From NCBI RefSeq assembly GCF_000346465.2, contig NC_034015.1, positions 12,748,637-12,812,636 of the forward strand: a stretch of 64,000 bases of DNA, written 5' to 3'. The translations under genes were made by a program, and so were the position numbers. The notes beneath the pieces are model-generated. The model had not been told where the DNA came from, made no database searches, and saw only the letters and a program-made list of their open reading frames with translations. Positions within the stretch are counted from its first letter, which is position 1; the number at the start of each line of letters is the position of its first letter. The DNA comes from Prunus persica. Taxonomy: Eukaryota > Streptophyta > Magnoliopsida > Rosales > Rosaceae. Below are positions 22,951 to 34,073 of the stretch, in pieces.

Positions 22951-24869
22951 TTTCCATTATGGGTTTAAAATCATGATTTCACATATTTGATTTCATGGTA
23001 AACGAAGAGAAATTGAAAAAAAAGAATAGAAAGAGGGCAAAGAAGCTATCTGTTTTTTCTTCAATTGGCATTCGCAAAACGACACCGTTTTTCACTTAAA
23101 CAAAGTGCTCGTTTTGGCGTTCTTCCTACAGCATTCTGTTCTCCCGGACAAAAGCTTAGGGCTGTGTAACTCCTCTGCCATTTGTCGCCGTGTGCTGGTC
23201 GTCTGGTGAGTCGGTGACGCCGTCGGCTGCGAACGCCGTCTGCTGCTGCGCCGTCTCCAATTAAATAAAGTCAGAAGTCCTTATTTAACCTAGGTAATTT
23301 GATTTGCAAAATCTTATAAATTTTTTGTGGGTTTTTCATTGAAGTTTTTTGAACGATAGGGTTTGATTCATCTGTTTGTGTTTAATTAATTTGGCAGGTT
23401 ATGTTTAAAAATTCCGATTGCCTTTGAGATTGGACAAAGATTGGATTTCGTGATTGCTGTGAAGGTTAGTAGTTAAAGGGAAAAAAATTGGTTAAGCTCT
23501 GTTGTTTGGTTCTATTGCTGTATTTTGTGATTTTTGTTTGTTTGGTTCTACTCTACATTCTAAAATTAGTTCCCTAGTATGCTACAGAGTACTGAAATAT
23601 CCTCTTCATAATTTCCCCTGTTGCTCTCTAACTTCAAATATATAGAGAGATAGAATCATAGAAAGGAGAGGCTTATTGGATATTCATTTCAAGTGACTAG
23701 GTTTGCATTGAATTCACTGGTAGGAGGATGAAAACAAAATAGAGGGTTTAGCTTTTATTTATTTATTTTGTGAGGGACTGAGTAAATATTGGTGTTGGTG
23801 GTTCTTGTTCTTGACATGGGGAATGAAAAGGGACTGATCAGGAGGATTGAAACTCCCATCCCCAAAGGGGAAAAAAGAGAAAGCGAAAGGAATTTGGAAG
23901 TCAAATTGGGCAAAAGAGACTGATCCTAACAGATTTCAGGCTTTTTTCTTCTGATGGAAATTCAGAACTACTGGTGTAAAGTGACAATATTACAAAGAAG
24001 ATGGATAATGCAGTAAGGCAACAGTAGATTAGTGCCTGTGAACATATGTTAAGAGTTCCTTCAAGTGGCAACGGTACAATGAAATAAGGCACCTATAGGC
24101 TTGTACCATATCCTTAAACTTTGCATTATGTTACAAACAAACCAGTTATTTATGATAATGCAGTGTCCCTATTTATGCTTGTAGTTTGTAAAGGCTAAAG
24201 CAGATGCTTGCACAAAATGGATCATCACCATTTTTATTTCTTGCACAAATGTCCTCATAAAAATAATAGTTTGAACCATTCAACTTATTTAAATATCATC
24301 ACAAACGTAAGCCATTAGATAATCAAAACCTGTTTCCATTGACTGCTGATAGATTTCTTCACATTTTTCTTAAGATTACGTAGTTTTTCCTTTCCTTCAA
24401 ACCTTGTAACGGATATGGATATTTTGTAACTTTGTAATTCATTACTTATTAGTTAACAGACAAGAAATTTAAGACAAAACCATCTCATTCGTAGCATGTG
24501 TTGATAGGGTTTAAAAGAGAAGACTCATTTAATTGATTTGTGGCTTGTGGTGCGAGTTGGAAATTTAATTCTTACCTCTTTTAAAAATAAAAGAGAAAAA
24601 AAGAAATTTCAATCTTGGATCTTCCTTGCTATGTCACACACACCAGTGATTTTCCCATTTTTCAACAAAGAGTTTGGAGTTAAATATGAACTAAGCATGA
24701 TCCCATCATTGTTAAAGATTAGGCAGCAGGAATGGTAGCATAAATTCTGGCTTCCATGTTTTGTGTGTTTCACTTTACTCTCTCTTAAAGGGATGCAACA
24801 TGACATATTAGGTGAATGCTTTATTACATTAAAAAAAGAAAGAAAGGAAGAAAAAACGAAAAGAGTTGT
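22951..24869. other. Intergenic; contains an isolated promoter/leader-like stretch
   Basis: At ~23076-23265 there is an AAACGACACCGTTTTTC motif often seen upstream of plant genes. GC-rich leader-like sequence follows, then possible leader splice sites (CCTAG/GTAATT at ~23292; TTGGCAG at ~23398). No coding sequence follows directly. It may be the stranded 5' leader of a gene disrupted by the retroelement downstream, possibly the BEL1-like fragment. Confidence 0.3.
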
Positions 24870-24964
24870 GTGCCTTGCACCTGCTAGGTGTTGGACATGC
24901 ACACGGTTCGGCTCATATTCCAAAGTGGAATTTGAGTCGGGTCCTGTCAACTTGGTATCAGAGC
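24870..24964 (+). mobile_element. 3' stub of a 5' LTR plus tRNA-iMet primer-binding site
   Basis: Bases ~24883-24949 match the last ~85 bp of the LTR ending at 30920 (CACCTGCTA.GTGTTGGACA; GGTTCGGCTCATATTCCAAA). They are followed by TGGTATCAGAGC at 24953-24964, the complement of the initiator-Met tRNA 3' end. The upstream part of this LTR is missing, so the element is 5'-truncated. Confidence 0.75.
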
Positions 24965-25513
24965 ATTAGGTTCAAATTCCTGTGGACTCCGCACCTTGTG
25001 TGCATCCTTAAGTTTTGGCAGTGTGGTGTGTTCTGATACGGAATGGTGCCCCTTCGATGTGAAGGACGTCACAAATTATATTAGAGATGTTTCGTAAGTT
25101 CGTAGCCTTGGAAAACGTAGTGGACCTTATGCTCGGGGTTGCAAAAAAATCTGAGTCAACTGTGAATTGTGGCAAGCCTAATTGAGAAGTAATGGTGTTT
25201 TGGGTGAAGTGTTACTTTATTCATGTGGGCTCTAATGCCGCGATTGATAGGGATTATAAGTTCTCTAACAGACAAATTCACAAAACAAGATACATTTTTA
25301 TGCACGCACATACTGTGTCTCGTGTGCACAACTACATGGCTAGATTTTCACCCATTTCATCAAAGACAGAGAGCTTAGTAGTAGATTGGTCATTTGTGAA
25401 GGTTGAGGACATCGCTGATGAGTATTGTCTAAATGAATCTGGTAATCCTATCTATAGAGATGAACAGCCAAGAAATGTTGAATATTTGCAATCTGGTTTT
25501 CCAGAGGCAATCC

Positions 25514-25829
25514 AGATTCAAGTAAAGGGGATTTGTCTTCATATGGGATGTCGAGTATTGCAAGAGCCATTCCCAATAACGAATACTTCAAAGCAGCACA
25601 ACAATTGCTTGATGAAGTTGTCAATGTCCAGAAAACACTGAAGCAGCATGATAGGGAGAAGAACCAAAGCACACATGAGCATTGAGATGATGGATCAAAG
25701 AATGAACTCGAAAGTCAAGTATCTTCAAACCCTCAAGACACAGCCAGTAACTCACAATTTGAGCTTTCACATGCTGAGAAACAAGAGTTGCAAAGCAAGT
25801 TGACGAAGCTTCTGTTTATGTTAGATGAG
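25514..25829 (+). pseudogene. BEL1-like homeodomain gene fragment, SKY/BELL domain part of exon 1
   Basis: The frame encodes AIPNNEYFKAAQQLLDEVVN, VQKTLKQHDREKNQSTHEH, an in-frame TGA (25683-25685), then QFELSHAEKQELQSKLTKLL and FMLDE. This is the SKY/BELL region of TALE-class BEL1-like transcription factors. The fragment stops at GAG/GTATGA, which matches the usual first intron position of these genes, so it derives from genomic DNA and not from a processed mRNA. The second BELL helix and the homeodomain are absent. A second open frame upstream (25192-25513) runs into it in another phase, implying a frameshift or an unrelated join. It lies between the primer-binding site and 3' LTR of a retroelement remnant. 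Confidence 0.8.
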
Positions 25830-27839
25830 GTATGAACAATGCACTTTAATTTTATGTCTCTGACAAGACAGATCCCAAAGTCAAGGCTTGGTTCAATCTT
25901 GTTCATTTGGTCGTAATGTTTACCACCGTAAAATCAAGGCTTGGTTGCGCTTTTTGCTAGATTGACATTATCCAATCATCTTTGTTCTTTCTAAGCAGTT
26001 ATGATTGATTTGTTTGCGGTTTTATTCAGTGGATGACTGCATCACCTGCTTTTATCACTTATGTGTGCTTTGTTCTCGTAATGTTATGCAATAAGTTTAT
26101 TGTTAGTGTTAGAAGTAATCATTACGTTTATGATCAAAGGTCGTAACTGGGGGCTATTTTGAAACAATGTGTTAGAAAATAAAGAAAGAAAGAGATACTA
26201 GTGAGCATTGTTTCATTGGATTTTTCATGCCAAATCTCCCTGTATCAAATAGATTCTAGAAAACTGATTAGTGTGTGTAAAGGTATTTGGTGTCTTCATT
26301 TGTCCAACCAATAATGATTTAGTTGCCAAACATATGTTAATCTCTGATTGTTCTAGCTGATCATGGCAACCAATAATGATTAAATTTTAACGTTTTTGTA
26401 AAGATTTGATTGAATAATAATGATTTTACTACTCTTCTTACTGTTTTTAAAGGCTTGTTCTTCGGTTCAGACATACTGCAATTAAGAAGAAGCTTCAAGA
26501 ATTTTTAAAAGTTTCAAATATAAAATTTCTTTTTTTTGACTGCTTACTTTTATGTCTGAAGGAAATGGTGCACAGGCAATTATCGAATCACCTGGAGCCT
26601 TGCATGTAGGCTTTTTAGATGACATGTTGTGAAGCATTGCATCGTATCAATTATTTCTACTGCTTTCACCATGAATACCAAATTTTTTTTTAATGGCTTG
26701 TGTGATATGTAATTACTAGTAATTTTACAAAGAACATGGGATGTGTGAAGTAAAATTTACCTTAATGAAATTATTAAGATAACTGGTTCTCCTTGTATAC
26801 TTGCCAGTATGTCCTTAATGTCCCCCATATGCTTATGTACTCGGATAGAACATCAAGGTAATCCTCCTACGTAGACATTTGACACTAGTACTCTATGTTT
26901 TTCTATGAATAGAAAATAACATAAGGTGCAGAATTGTCCTCAGGTATCATTGTTAATTGTTGATGTGGGTGGAGATGGAAAACCCCTTGGTTGGAGCCAA
27001 AGTTTCCATAGTCACTCAATTGCTCAGGATAAGATTTCTTGCGTGCTGGTCTATTAATTTAGGGGATTTACATCGCGAGCAGCTTTAGTTACTTCAAAAT
27101 TTGTACAACAATATCTTCTCTGAGTGTTTATTTATTTATTTAGAAGTTTCTGGTTGTGTGTGTTTGTCGCTTGGGGACCTTTATCTGGTATTGGGATAGA
27201 ATATAATTATGTGGGGCTGTCTAAATTCTAAAAGGTTATTTGCTCAATGTTAGGTGTTTTTGGGAACAAGAAATGATTATTCTGTTGTTTTTAGAGTCTT
27301 AGGAAGCTGTGGTTCTTTGCGTTATTCTGTACATAATACTTGAGTCTATCTATTCTATATATTGGTATGGTATGAAACAACGAATCTGTTTCACATTTGA
27401 TAACTATACTTTATTTAGGGAAAGAGCTTATTTCTTTTTGGGCTCCCTAATGCACTACTAACTGCTCTATTTAATAGTTGATTGTCACTGACCTTTCTTG
27501 CTGTCAAATTGTACCTTCATCTCTAGCTTTACGTTTAAACTACATGATAAAGGTTCCCCTTACTGAAAAGGTTGCACTAGATCCATGACATCTCTGCACT
27601 ATTAAACCCTCTTTTAATTTGAATTTCAATGATATTGGGAAATTATGAATTCTCTGTTCCTTCCTATATGTGATTGTAGTTCATAATTGATTTGTGTTAT
27701 CTAGTTTCTTTTTTGTATTTAGCACTTATTATTGGAATCACTTCAGCTTTTGGAATGTTTTAATCATATAGAGGATGACGTTGGCAAAGTCTAAAATGAC
27801 ACAATGTTGATAGAAGGGTTATGCGGGCAATTGGTCCAA
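25830..27839. other. Non-coding stretch inside the retroelement remnant
   Basis: It begins with an intron donor after the BEL1-like exon and may be captured or relict BEL1-like intron plus decayed element sequence. I found no homeodomain exon and no gag or pol motif. Confidence 0.35.
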
Positions 27840-28004
27840 GGATTTTGAGTTGCAGTTGGTGAGTGAGTATTCCTGAAATTACCCGCTTGGAATACGTGAT
27901 AAGGTATGGGAAACGTGGGAAATTAATCCCCGTCATGTCAAGTCAGTTAAGGAAGCTACTTGGGAACTTGAGGAGCATATGTGGCCCAGTACCCATACCC
28001 CTTA
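27840..28004 (+). pseudogene. Chromodomain scrap of a chromovirus integrase
   Basis: Near 27948 the frame reads VKEATWELEEHM, the conserved end of the chromodomain that closes the polyprotein of Tekay/Del-type Ty3-gypsy elements. A stop (TAG, 28003-28005) comes just before the LTR. Upstream frames are broken. Confidence 0.6.
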
Positions 28005-28007
28005 GAT

Positions 28008-28324
28008 TGTAATAACCGATCCTAAATTAATATATAATTATTCAATTATTCAATAAAAAGGCGATTTTACCCATGGAATATCTTACTAGATTTAAAAGTT
28101 GACTTTTTGTTCTACAAATAATTTGGGGATTTGGGTGGTACCATTGAGCAGAGCTCGTCGATATGAGTTCGTAGACATGTGGCACGCTCAATTCCGAGTT
28201 GTAACGAATGAGGAAAGGTCTAGAAACGAGGACATAATTGGAATTTTTGAGTTTATACTGTAGCTACAGTGCCGGCCCTTATTTATTCTTCTCCCTTGCG
28301 AGAGAAACGAGATTACTAGTTTTT

Positions 28325-28371
<47 letters not shown>

Positions 28372-30920
28372 CCACATACACTCACTTTCAATTGGCAATT
28401 TTGTCGCCGTCTGTTGTCCGATTCGAGTGAATTGTGTTGCAAAAGTTTTCTATCGATGCCCTCTACCTAACCCAGCCTCCAGCTAAAAAACCCAAGGATT
28501 TGCGGCTGGAACGACTAGAATTGTTAGTGATTTTTGAATTTTGCAATGCTGTTTTTGGCGACTCCAACCACCGTTTTCGTCGAGTGAGATATGAAACTAA
28601 ATCTACTCTTTGTGCTCTATCCATTTATGTAGGTATTGTAGCTCGATTTTGAAGTTTTACAAATTGTTCAATATAACCATATTATGTCGATGGTTTCGGC
28701 TAGTTCTGGTTAGTTTTTAGCCATGGTCCAAGAACAAAAATCAATCCCATTGATGGTCTGAATGTATTGGTATAGGTATTGTAGGGTGTTTCGATTTTTC
28801 GATCATCAGAATTTCCCTAGACACCCATGTGCTGTCGGCGCTTGGGCACTGTTTGGGTGTCCCTTTTGGTTCTAAAATGATCCCCATGTTGTCCAGAGCG
28901 TGACGGTATGCTCAGATTTGAAATTGGTTATCGTTTGACCGTTGAATGGATTAGGCATATTAGGCATTATCCGGGTTCGATATGATCGGACCGTTGGATC
29001 GACTTCATTTTCAAATATGTGGATCTAGGCACTTCTAGGATCGTATAGGAATTCACGGATCGAGAATCGAAGTCCTGGATACTCTGATTCAATAATTCAA
29101 AGTTTGGATAAACGATAACCGTCCCGTTTGTGCGATCTTGAGCTATCTGACCGTTCGATTCGGACCAAATTTGAAGAACAAGTATAGTAAACCTTGTTGA
29201 ACTCATAGGAACTCTCGGATCGGAAATGGGAGGTCGTGGGCCCCTCGGGCCCAGTTGACCCAATTTAGAAAGTTTGACCATCAGTTGATCGTGAGTCTTC
29301 CGAGGTAGTTTCACCTTTGAGAAGTGTTAGACGACTGTGTAAACGAGGCCTGATTGTTTGTGGACTATTTTGATTACGTTTGGATTTTGAGTTTATATTA
29401 TAGTATTTTATGCTATTCCTGAATGTTATTTTGAAATTCGAAGGTTATTTTGTTATTTATTTATTTATTAATGTTATTGTGATTATTATTATAAAAATAC
29501 ATGACTGAGTGTTATTGAATGATTTAATGCTTACGAATTACTATGTAATTGTTTTTACTTTCTAAGGATATATTATATTGTGATTAGTTTTGTAGAGTTG
29601 GAAATGTTTTGAGAATCGGATTTGACGTGAATAATAAATTAATTAAACATCTAAGTACATGTCTATATTTAATATATGTACTCTGTGGTTTAAATATGAT
29701 GGATTGTGGACACTAGTTCTCAACAGTATATGGTGTAAATCCAAAGGTAGTTGAGAACTTATTTTTGGAAAGTTGAGAAAAGATTTGATATACAGATTTG
29801 TGGAATAAGGGGTAATTTTATGATAAGTTATGGAATATGATTTTCAAACTCACCACAAGAGTACCCCCCAATTGCCTTTGAAATAGTTGTCATTTATGAT
29901 AATGCCCTACGAGTTTCGGGGACGCCTGTGGTGCGAGGATATGCTTTCTCGGGCTGAGTACATGCCCCCCCAAGTTCTACGAGGATTGTGGCTCGGGTTT
30001 CCAAAGCCTGCGAGGATGTAACAGACATGATACTTGGAATTGACGGAATATTACCGGAATTGACGGAATATGAATAGGGGTACGCTTAGGTGGAGAGTAT
30101 TTGGGTTTTAAGATGTTTAACTGATATTGATGATTTTATCTTGGTATTTTTGGAGTAAAAGTTTAATAGCTATTTTCTAATTTTTGAGGCAAGGATTGAA
30201 AGTTTCCGAGTTTTAAGAATTTTCTACAGTTTATACTTATTCTCTTAAGTGATGAGTCCGTTATTATATGTGGAAGATACAAGTATGCTTTATTCAAATC
30301 GTTGACAATGATATTAAGATTTCTTGTGATTAGAAGTTATTTGAGTAACTTTCCCATTTTCACACATATCAGTGTTGTTTATGTGCATATATGATTAGGT
30401 TGAGGATTATTCTTCAGCCAAAATCTTTGGTACGATTTCAGAGGTTTAAGTAGAGTTGAAGCTTTTAGTGCGTGAAGTAAGAAAGAACTACGTGAGGCTT
30501 GATCCTTTGGTAAGGGTACGTAGGCAACCTAGGTGCAGCTGCAAAATAAAATGTTGAATTATGCTTTGAATTGGTTATTGAGCAAAATTTGGATTACCGT
30601 TAATTCTCGTGTAAAACAAGGTAAATGCTAGTGTTTTGTTTGTGTTGTGAATTGCTGTTGAATTGAGTATGGATAAAATTCTTGTATGCTGAACGTTTGG
30701 GACTATAGAATTGTGTTTTTTTTTACAAGTGAAAATTTTGGGAAATGAGTGAATACATGGGAATTTCTGCTGAATTTTCGGCAGAACTCAAACCTTAAAA
30801 GAATTTTGAGTCTTAATTAAAAAGGGCAATTTGGTCAAGTGTGCCCGGCACCTGCTAAGTGTTGGACACACACAGGGTTCGGCTCATATTCCAAATTGGA
30901 ATTTGGGTCGAGTCCTGTCA
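28008..30920 (+). mobile_element. 3' LTR of a Tekay/Del-like chromovirus (~2.9 kb)
   Basis: It starts TGTAATAACC directly after the chromodomain scrap and ends ...GTCCTGTCA, the same end found next to the primer-binding site at 24949. A leader-like region with a long (TC)n tract lies at 28329-28370. The length is large but within the range of this lineage. No flanking target duplication could be recognised because the partner LTR is truncated. Confidence 0.65.
28329..28370. repeat. (TC)n microsatellite
   Basis: About 21 uninterrupted TC units inside the chromovirus LTR. Confidence 0.95.
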
Positions 30921-31622
30921 AACATCACGTGATTCTATTTGATTTTCCTACTTTATTTTTAATAACTAGACAGTTTCATGTTTTAAAGCTGATGACGTTA
31001 ATTGATAAGTTGTGTTTGTAATCCAACGAAAAGGACAATTGCCTCCAAGAAAGAGAACTGGGTTTAAGTCCTAGCTTACACAACACAAAAGACGTTCCAA
31101 GTAGCATGTTGGTTATTTCTAGTTTATAGTTTCATTCACTTGCTCTTATTTAAATATCTTGTTCAAGTTTACATAAACACCATGTTTACAGCCTACTTAC
31201 TTGGTTCTCTATTGTTCTTCTTGTTCTTAGTGGGTTCGGAATTTGTGTTTAGACTAAACACCATAGCTTAATTGCTTTTTCTGAATACTTGATTAAAACC
31301 ACACACTATGGATAATCAGATTTGAGAAAGAACGAACTCCATAAGTTGGTTTGATTTATTTTGATGCTTGATACTTTCAAGCATGGAATTGGATGTGTGC
31401 TAATTTTCCTTTTCATTTTAGTTTTTATTTCCTAATCCTTTTAATTTCGTTTCAAGTTTTTTGTGTTTGTTTTAGCAATTTAGGGTAGCTCAATAAAAAA
31501 GGAGAGAGAAGACAACTTCAATCATAAGGATAGGAAGTGTGGAGTAGTAGGAGAAGTCGCGACCTCCAATTGCATCCATGCTCGACCTAATCGCTTCAAG
31601 GGGGAGTAATACAATCCTTTCC
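30921..31622. other. Intergenic between the chromovirus LTR and the inverted repeat
   Basis: No gene seen. The stretch may include the diverged outer part of the left-arm LTR in minus orientation. Confidence 0.35.
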
Positions 31623-33739
31623 CATGCATGACAATGCATTGGGAGCTTATCTTGGGCTTGTTCCTCTATTCTGAAAAATCTGGATTTTGAAGCTTTTTGT
31701 CTTATCTTTCCAACCATATGTAGCCCAACTCAAGGTAAAATCGAAAAGGCCTTCAAATGTCAATTTTGGCATAGTAACGCAGATACTGCCGAATTTAACC
31801 TTAAGTTGCCAAAACTAACATAACTTCCTCTAGAAGACTCGGAATCATGCATCGTAAAATGCTCCAGAAACTAGACTTCCGCATCTTGCCAATGATGTAT
31901 GGCTCATTATCTGGTTCTTCCTAAGCAAGTATAGTCCAATCCGTGAAGTTGACTGATTTGCAGACACAATTTTGAGCTAACTTGACTCCAAAATGCACTA
32001 AATAAGTCCCAAAGCTTAATACACTAAAACAAACACAAAAAAGATTAAAGGCACAAGTTTAACTAAAAAAGCATAACCAAATCGTAAGTTAGAACAGTAC
32101 AAAATGATATGTAATTATGCATCGATCAAATACCCTTAAACCTAGATTTTGCTAGTCCTCGAGCAAAACAAAAGGAAAACAAAATAAGAAGTTAATTAAA
32201 CCACTTTCGCAGGTAACTCGATTGTATTGAGCGTATGTAACAAACCTTTAAACCTCTAGGCATCCCTAGTATGAGGAGTTGTGTCTCCTGAGGGTTTAAC
32301 AGATACGATACCTACAAACGTTTTACTAATTCTACAAAATAAAGTGGTAGGAAACTTATTAGATTTTGTTAGTCCTGAAAAAAGAAAAAAGAAAAAAAGA
32401 AAAAGACAAAAACAAAAGCAACTTCTTCATCTTCCTTATGGCGCGTTTCCTGATTCCCCAATAAGAGCCTTTAGTTTGGCCTTCTTGATCTCATCTCTCG
32501 GGTTTTCACTCACCACTTCTTGGGACTCATTACTTGAGCTCCAAAATATCCGCACAGTTTCTTGGGGCTCATCACTTGAGCTCCCAAAGATCACTCTCTT
32601 AACTTAAGCAAAACTTGTCTCGTGATCTCGCTGGCGCTTTCCTGGGTTCTCTAAGGCCTCTAGCTGTTTTTGCATGCCTTTAGAATAAGAATCTACCATC
32701 TTTGATAGCTTTTCGTTTTCTTCCTGTAATATTTGAAGCTGGCGTTAGTTCTTCTCTGCTGTCTTTGCCCTATTCTTTTTCAATCTTTTGATGTCACACT
32801 GATATTCATCAATCAAATTCTGTTCTGCCATCAGCTGAGCTCTCAGTACTTGCACCTCATGAGATTTCCCAATGAGGCGATGCCCCACACTTGCGATAGA
32901 TGCCCCACTTTGCACGCTCAGTGCCACGACGTCGCTCACTAACCGGTTGTCATCCCTCGTTCCTAGTATGCGCATATCCCTAGAAGCTACCAAACTCCTC
33001 GCAACTCCAATGGCAACTTCATTGTCAAGGAGTAACAAGTCGTTTACTGTCACTAGTCCTCATAAGGAAGTAAAGTAGAGCGTATAGACCGATGCAACTT
33101 CCTGCCCCCATGTCTGTTTTGGCAGAGACAGGTTAAGATCTAGAAAAGATGGAAAGAAATACGACATTTTCTTTTTGCTTCCTTTTTCTTTATTTCTCTC
33201 TTTTCTCTTTCTTTTTTCCTCTCTTTTTTCTTCTTTCTTTTCTCTCTTTTGCGTGGTTGTAATTTCCTTTGTTTCCTTTTATAGACGTCAATTACGACAA
33301 ACCCTAGCCATTGCAGCGTCTAAGCATTTTACTATTTTACCGCGTTCCTCGAGCTTCACAACCTTTTGGCTTTCCAATCGTCCCCAACTAATTTGTAGCG
33401 ACGTGCCATTTCTGAACGAACGCGTTCAGCAAAGTCGTCTTGACTTTCTATGGCGTCTGTAATTTCCACTTCGGAATCTGCCTGTGCCTATATCTATCGA
33501 CATGTGGCTCTTACTTGTTGGCCGTGACGTACTAGGAGATGACATTAGGACCCACGTTTCAGAATCCAATTCACGTTTCATTTTAAATAAATAAATAATT
33601 CAATTTAAAAAAACGTGTAGGCTTTGGAATTTATTATGGGTCGGGTTTCACCGTTGTTTGGGTTTGAAAGTGGGTTAATTTCATAGTGGGTTGGGCTTAA
33701 AAAATAGTTTGGGATTCAGTTTGCGTAAGCCTGTGTGAT
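31623..33739 (-). repeat. Left arm of a large imperfect inverted repeat
   Basis: This ~2.1-kb stretch is the reverse complement of 34074-36150, with a 334-bp loop between. Read outward on the minus strand it contains a promoter-like TATAAAAGG (~33280), a coiled-coil reading frame, a polypurine-like stretch, and the start of an LTR (TGATCGATGCATAATTAC) at ~32129. The arms differ at many positions by eye, so they are not an assembly mirror artefact. Confidence 0.85.
32603..33053 (-). pseudogene. Broken coiled-coil reading frame of the left arm
   Basis: The minus-strand frame reads SDVVALSVQSGASIASVGHR, MAEQNLIDEYQCDIKRLKKN and RAKTAEKN, then a stop (~32747). The same frame continues as RQLQ...LQEENEKLSKMVDSY. 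Upstream there is a TGA and no ATG. It matches the right-arm frame. It is not a gag-pol domain I recognise. Confidence 0.5.
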
Positions 33740-34073
33740 ACGCTCAATGCAATCGAGTTACCTGCGAAAGTGTTATGAAAGTGACTCAAAAACATAACAA
33801 GACTCCAATAAATTTAATATAAAAAAAGCAAAAATATTTTAAAAAATTTAAGAAAAACCATATTTACTTGCTAGACTCCAATACCCCAAAACCTAGAAAT
33901 GAACATTGTCCTCAATATTTAAAACTTAGGAACAAAGCAATGTCATAACCATAAATGAAAGTTACTAAAGTAAATATATATCACAAAATACAATAATTGA
34001 AATACAAAAATAAATAAAATAAAAGTTACAAAAACAAACAAACAAATGAATAAAAACTAAGCAGTAACCCCTA

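Noticed and set aside
33175..33462. 95-aa frame with long Phe/Ser/Leu runs suggesting membrane segments.
   Set aside because: The runs come from a TTTC/TCTT-rich leader tract in the inverted repeat.
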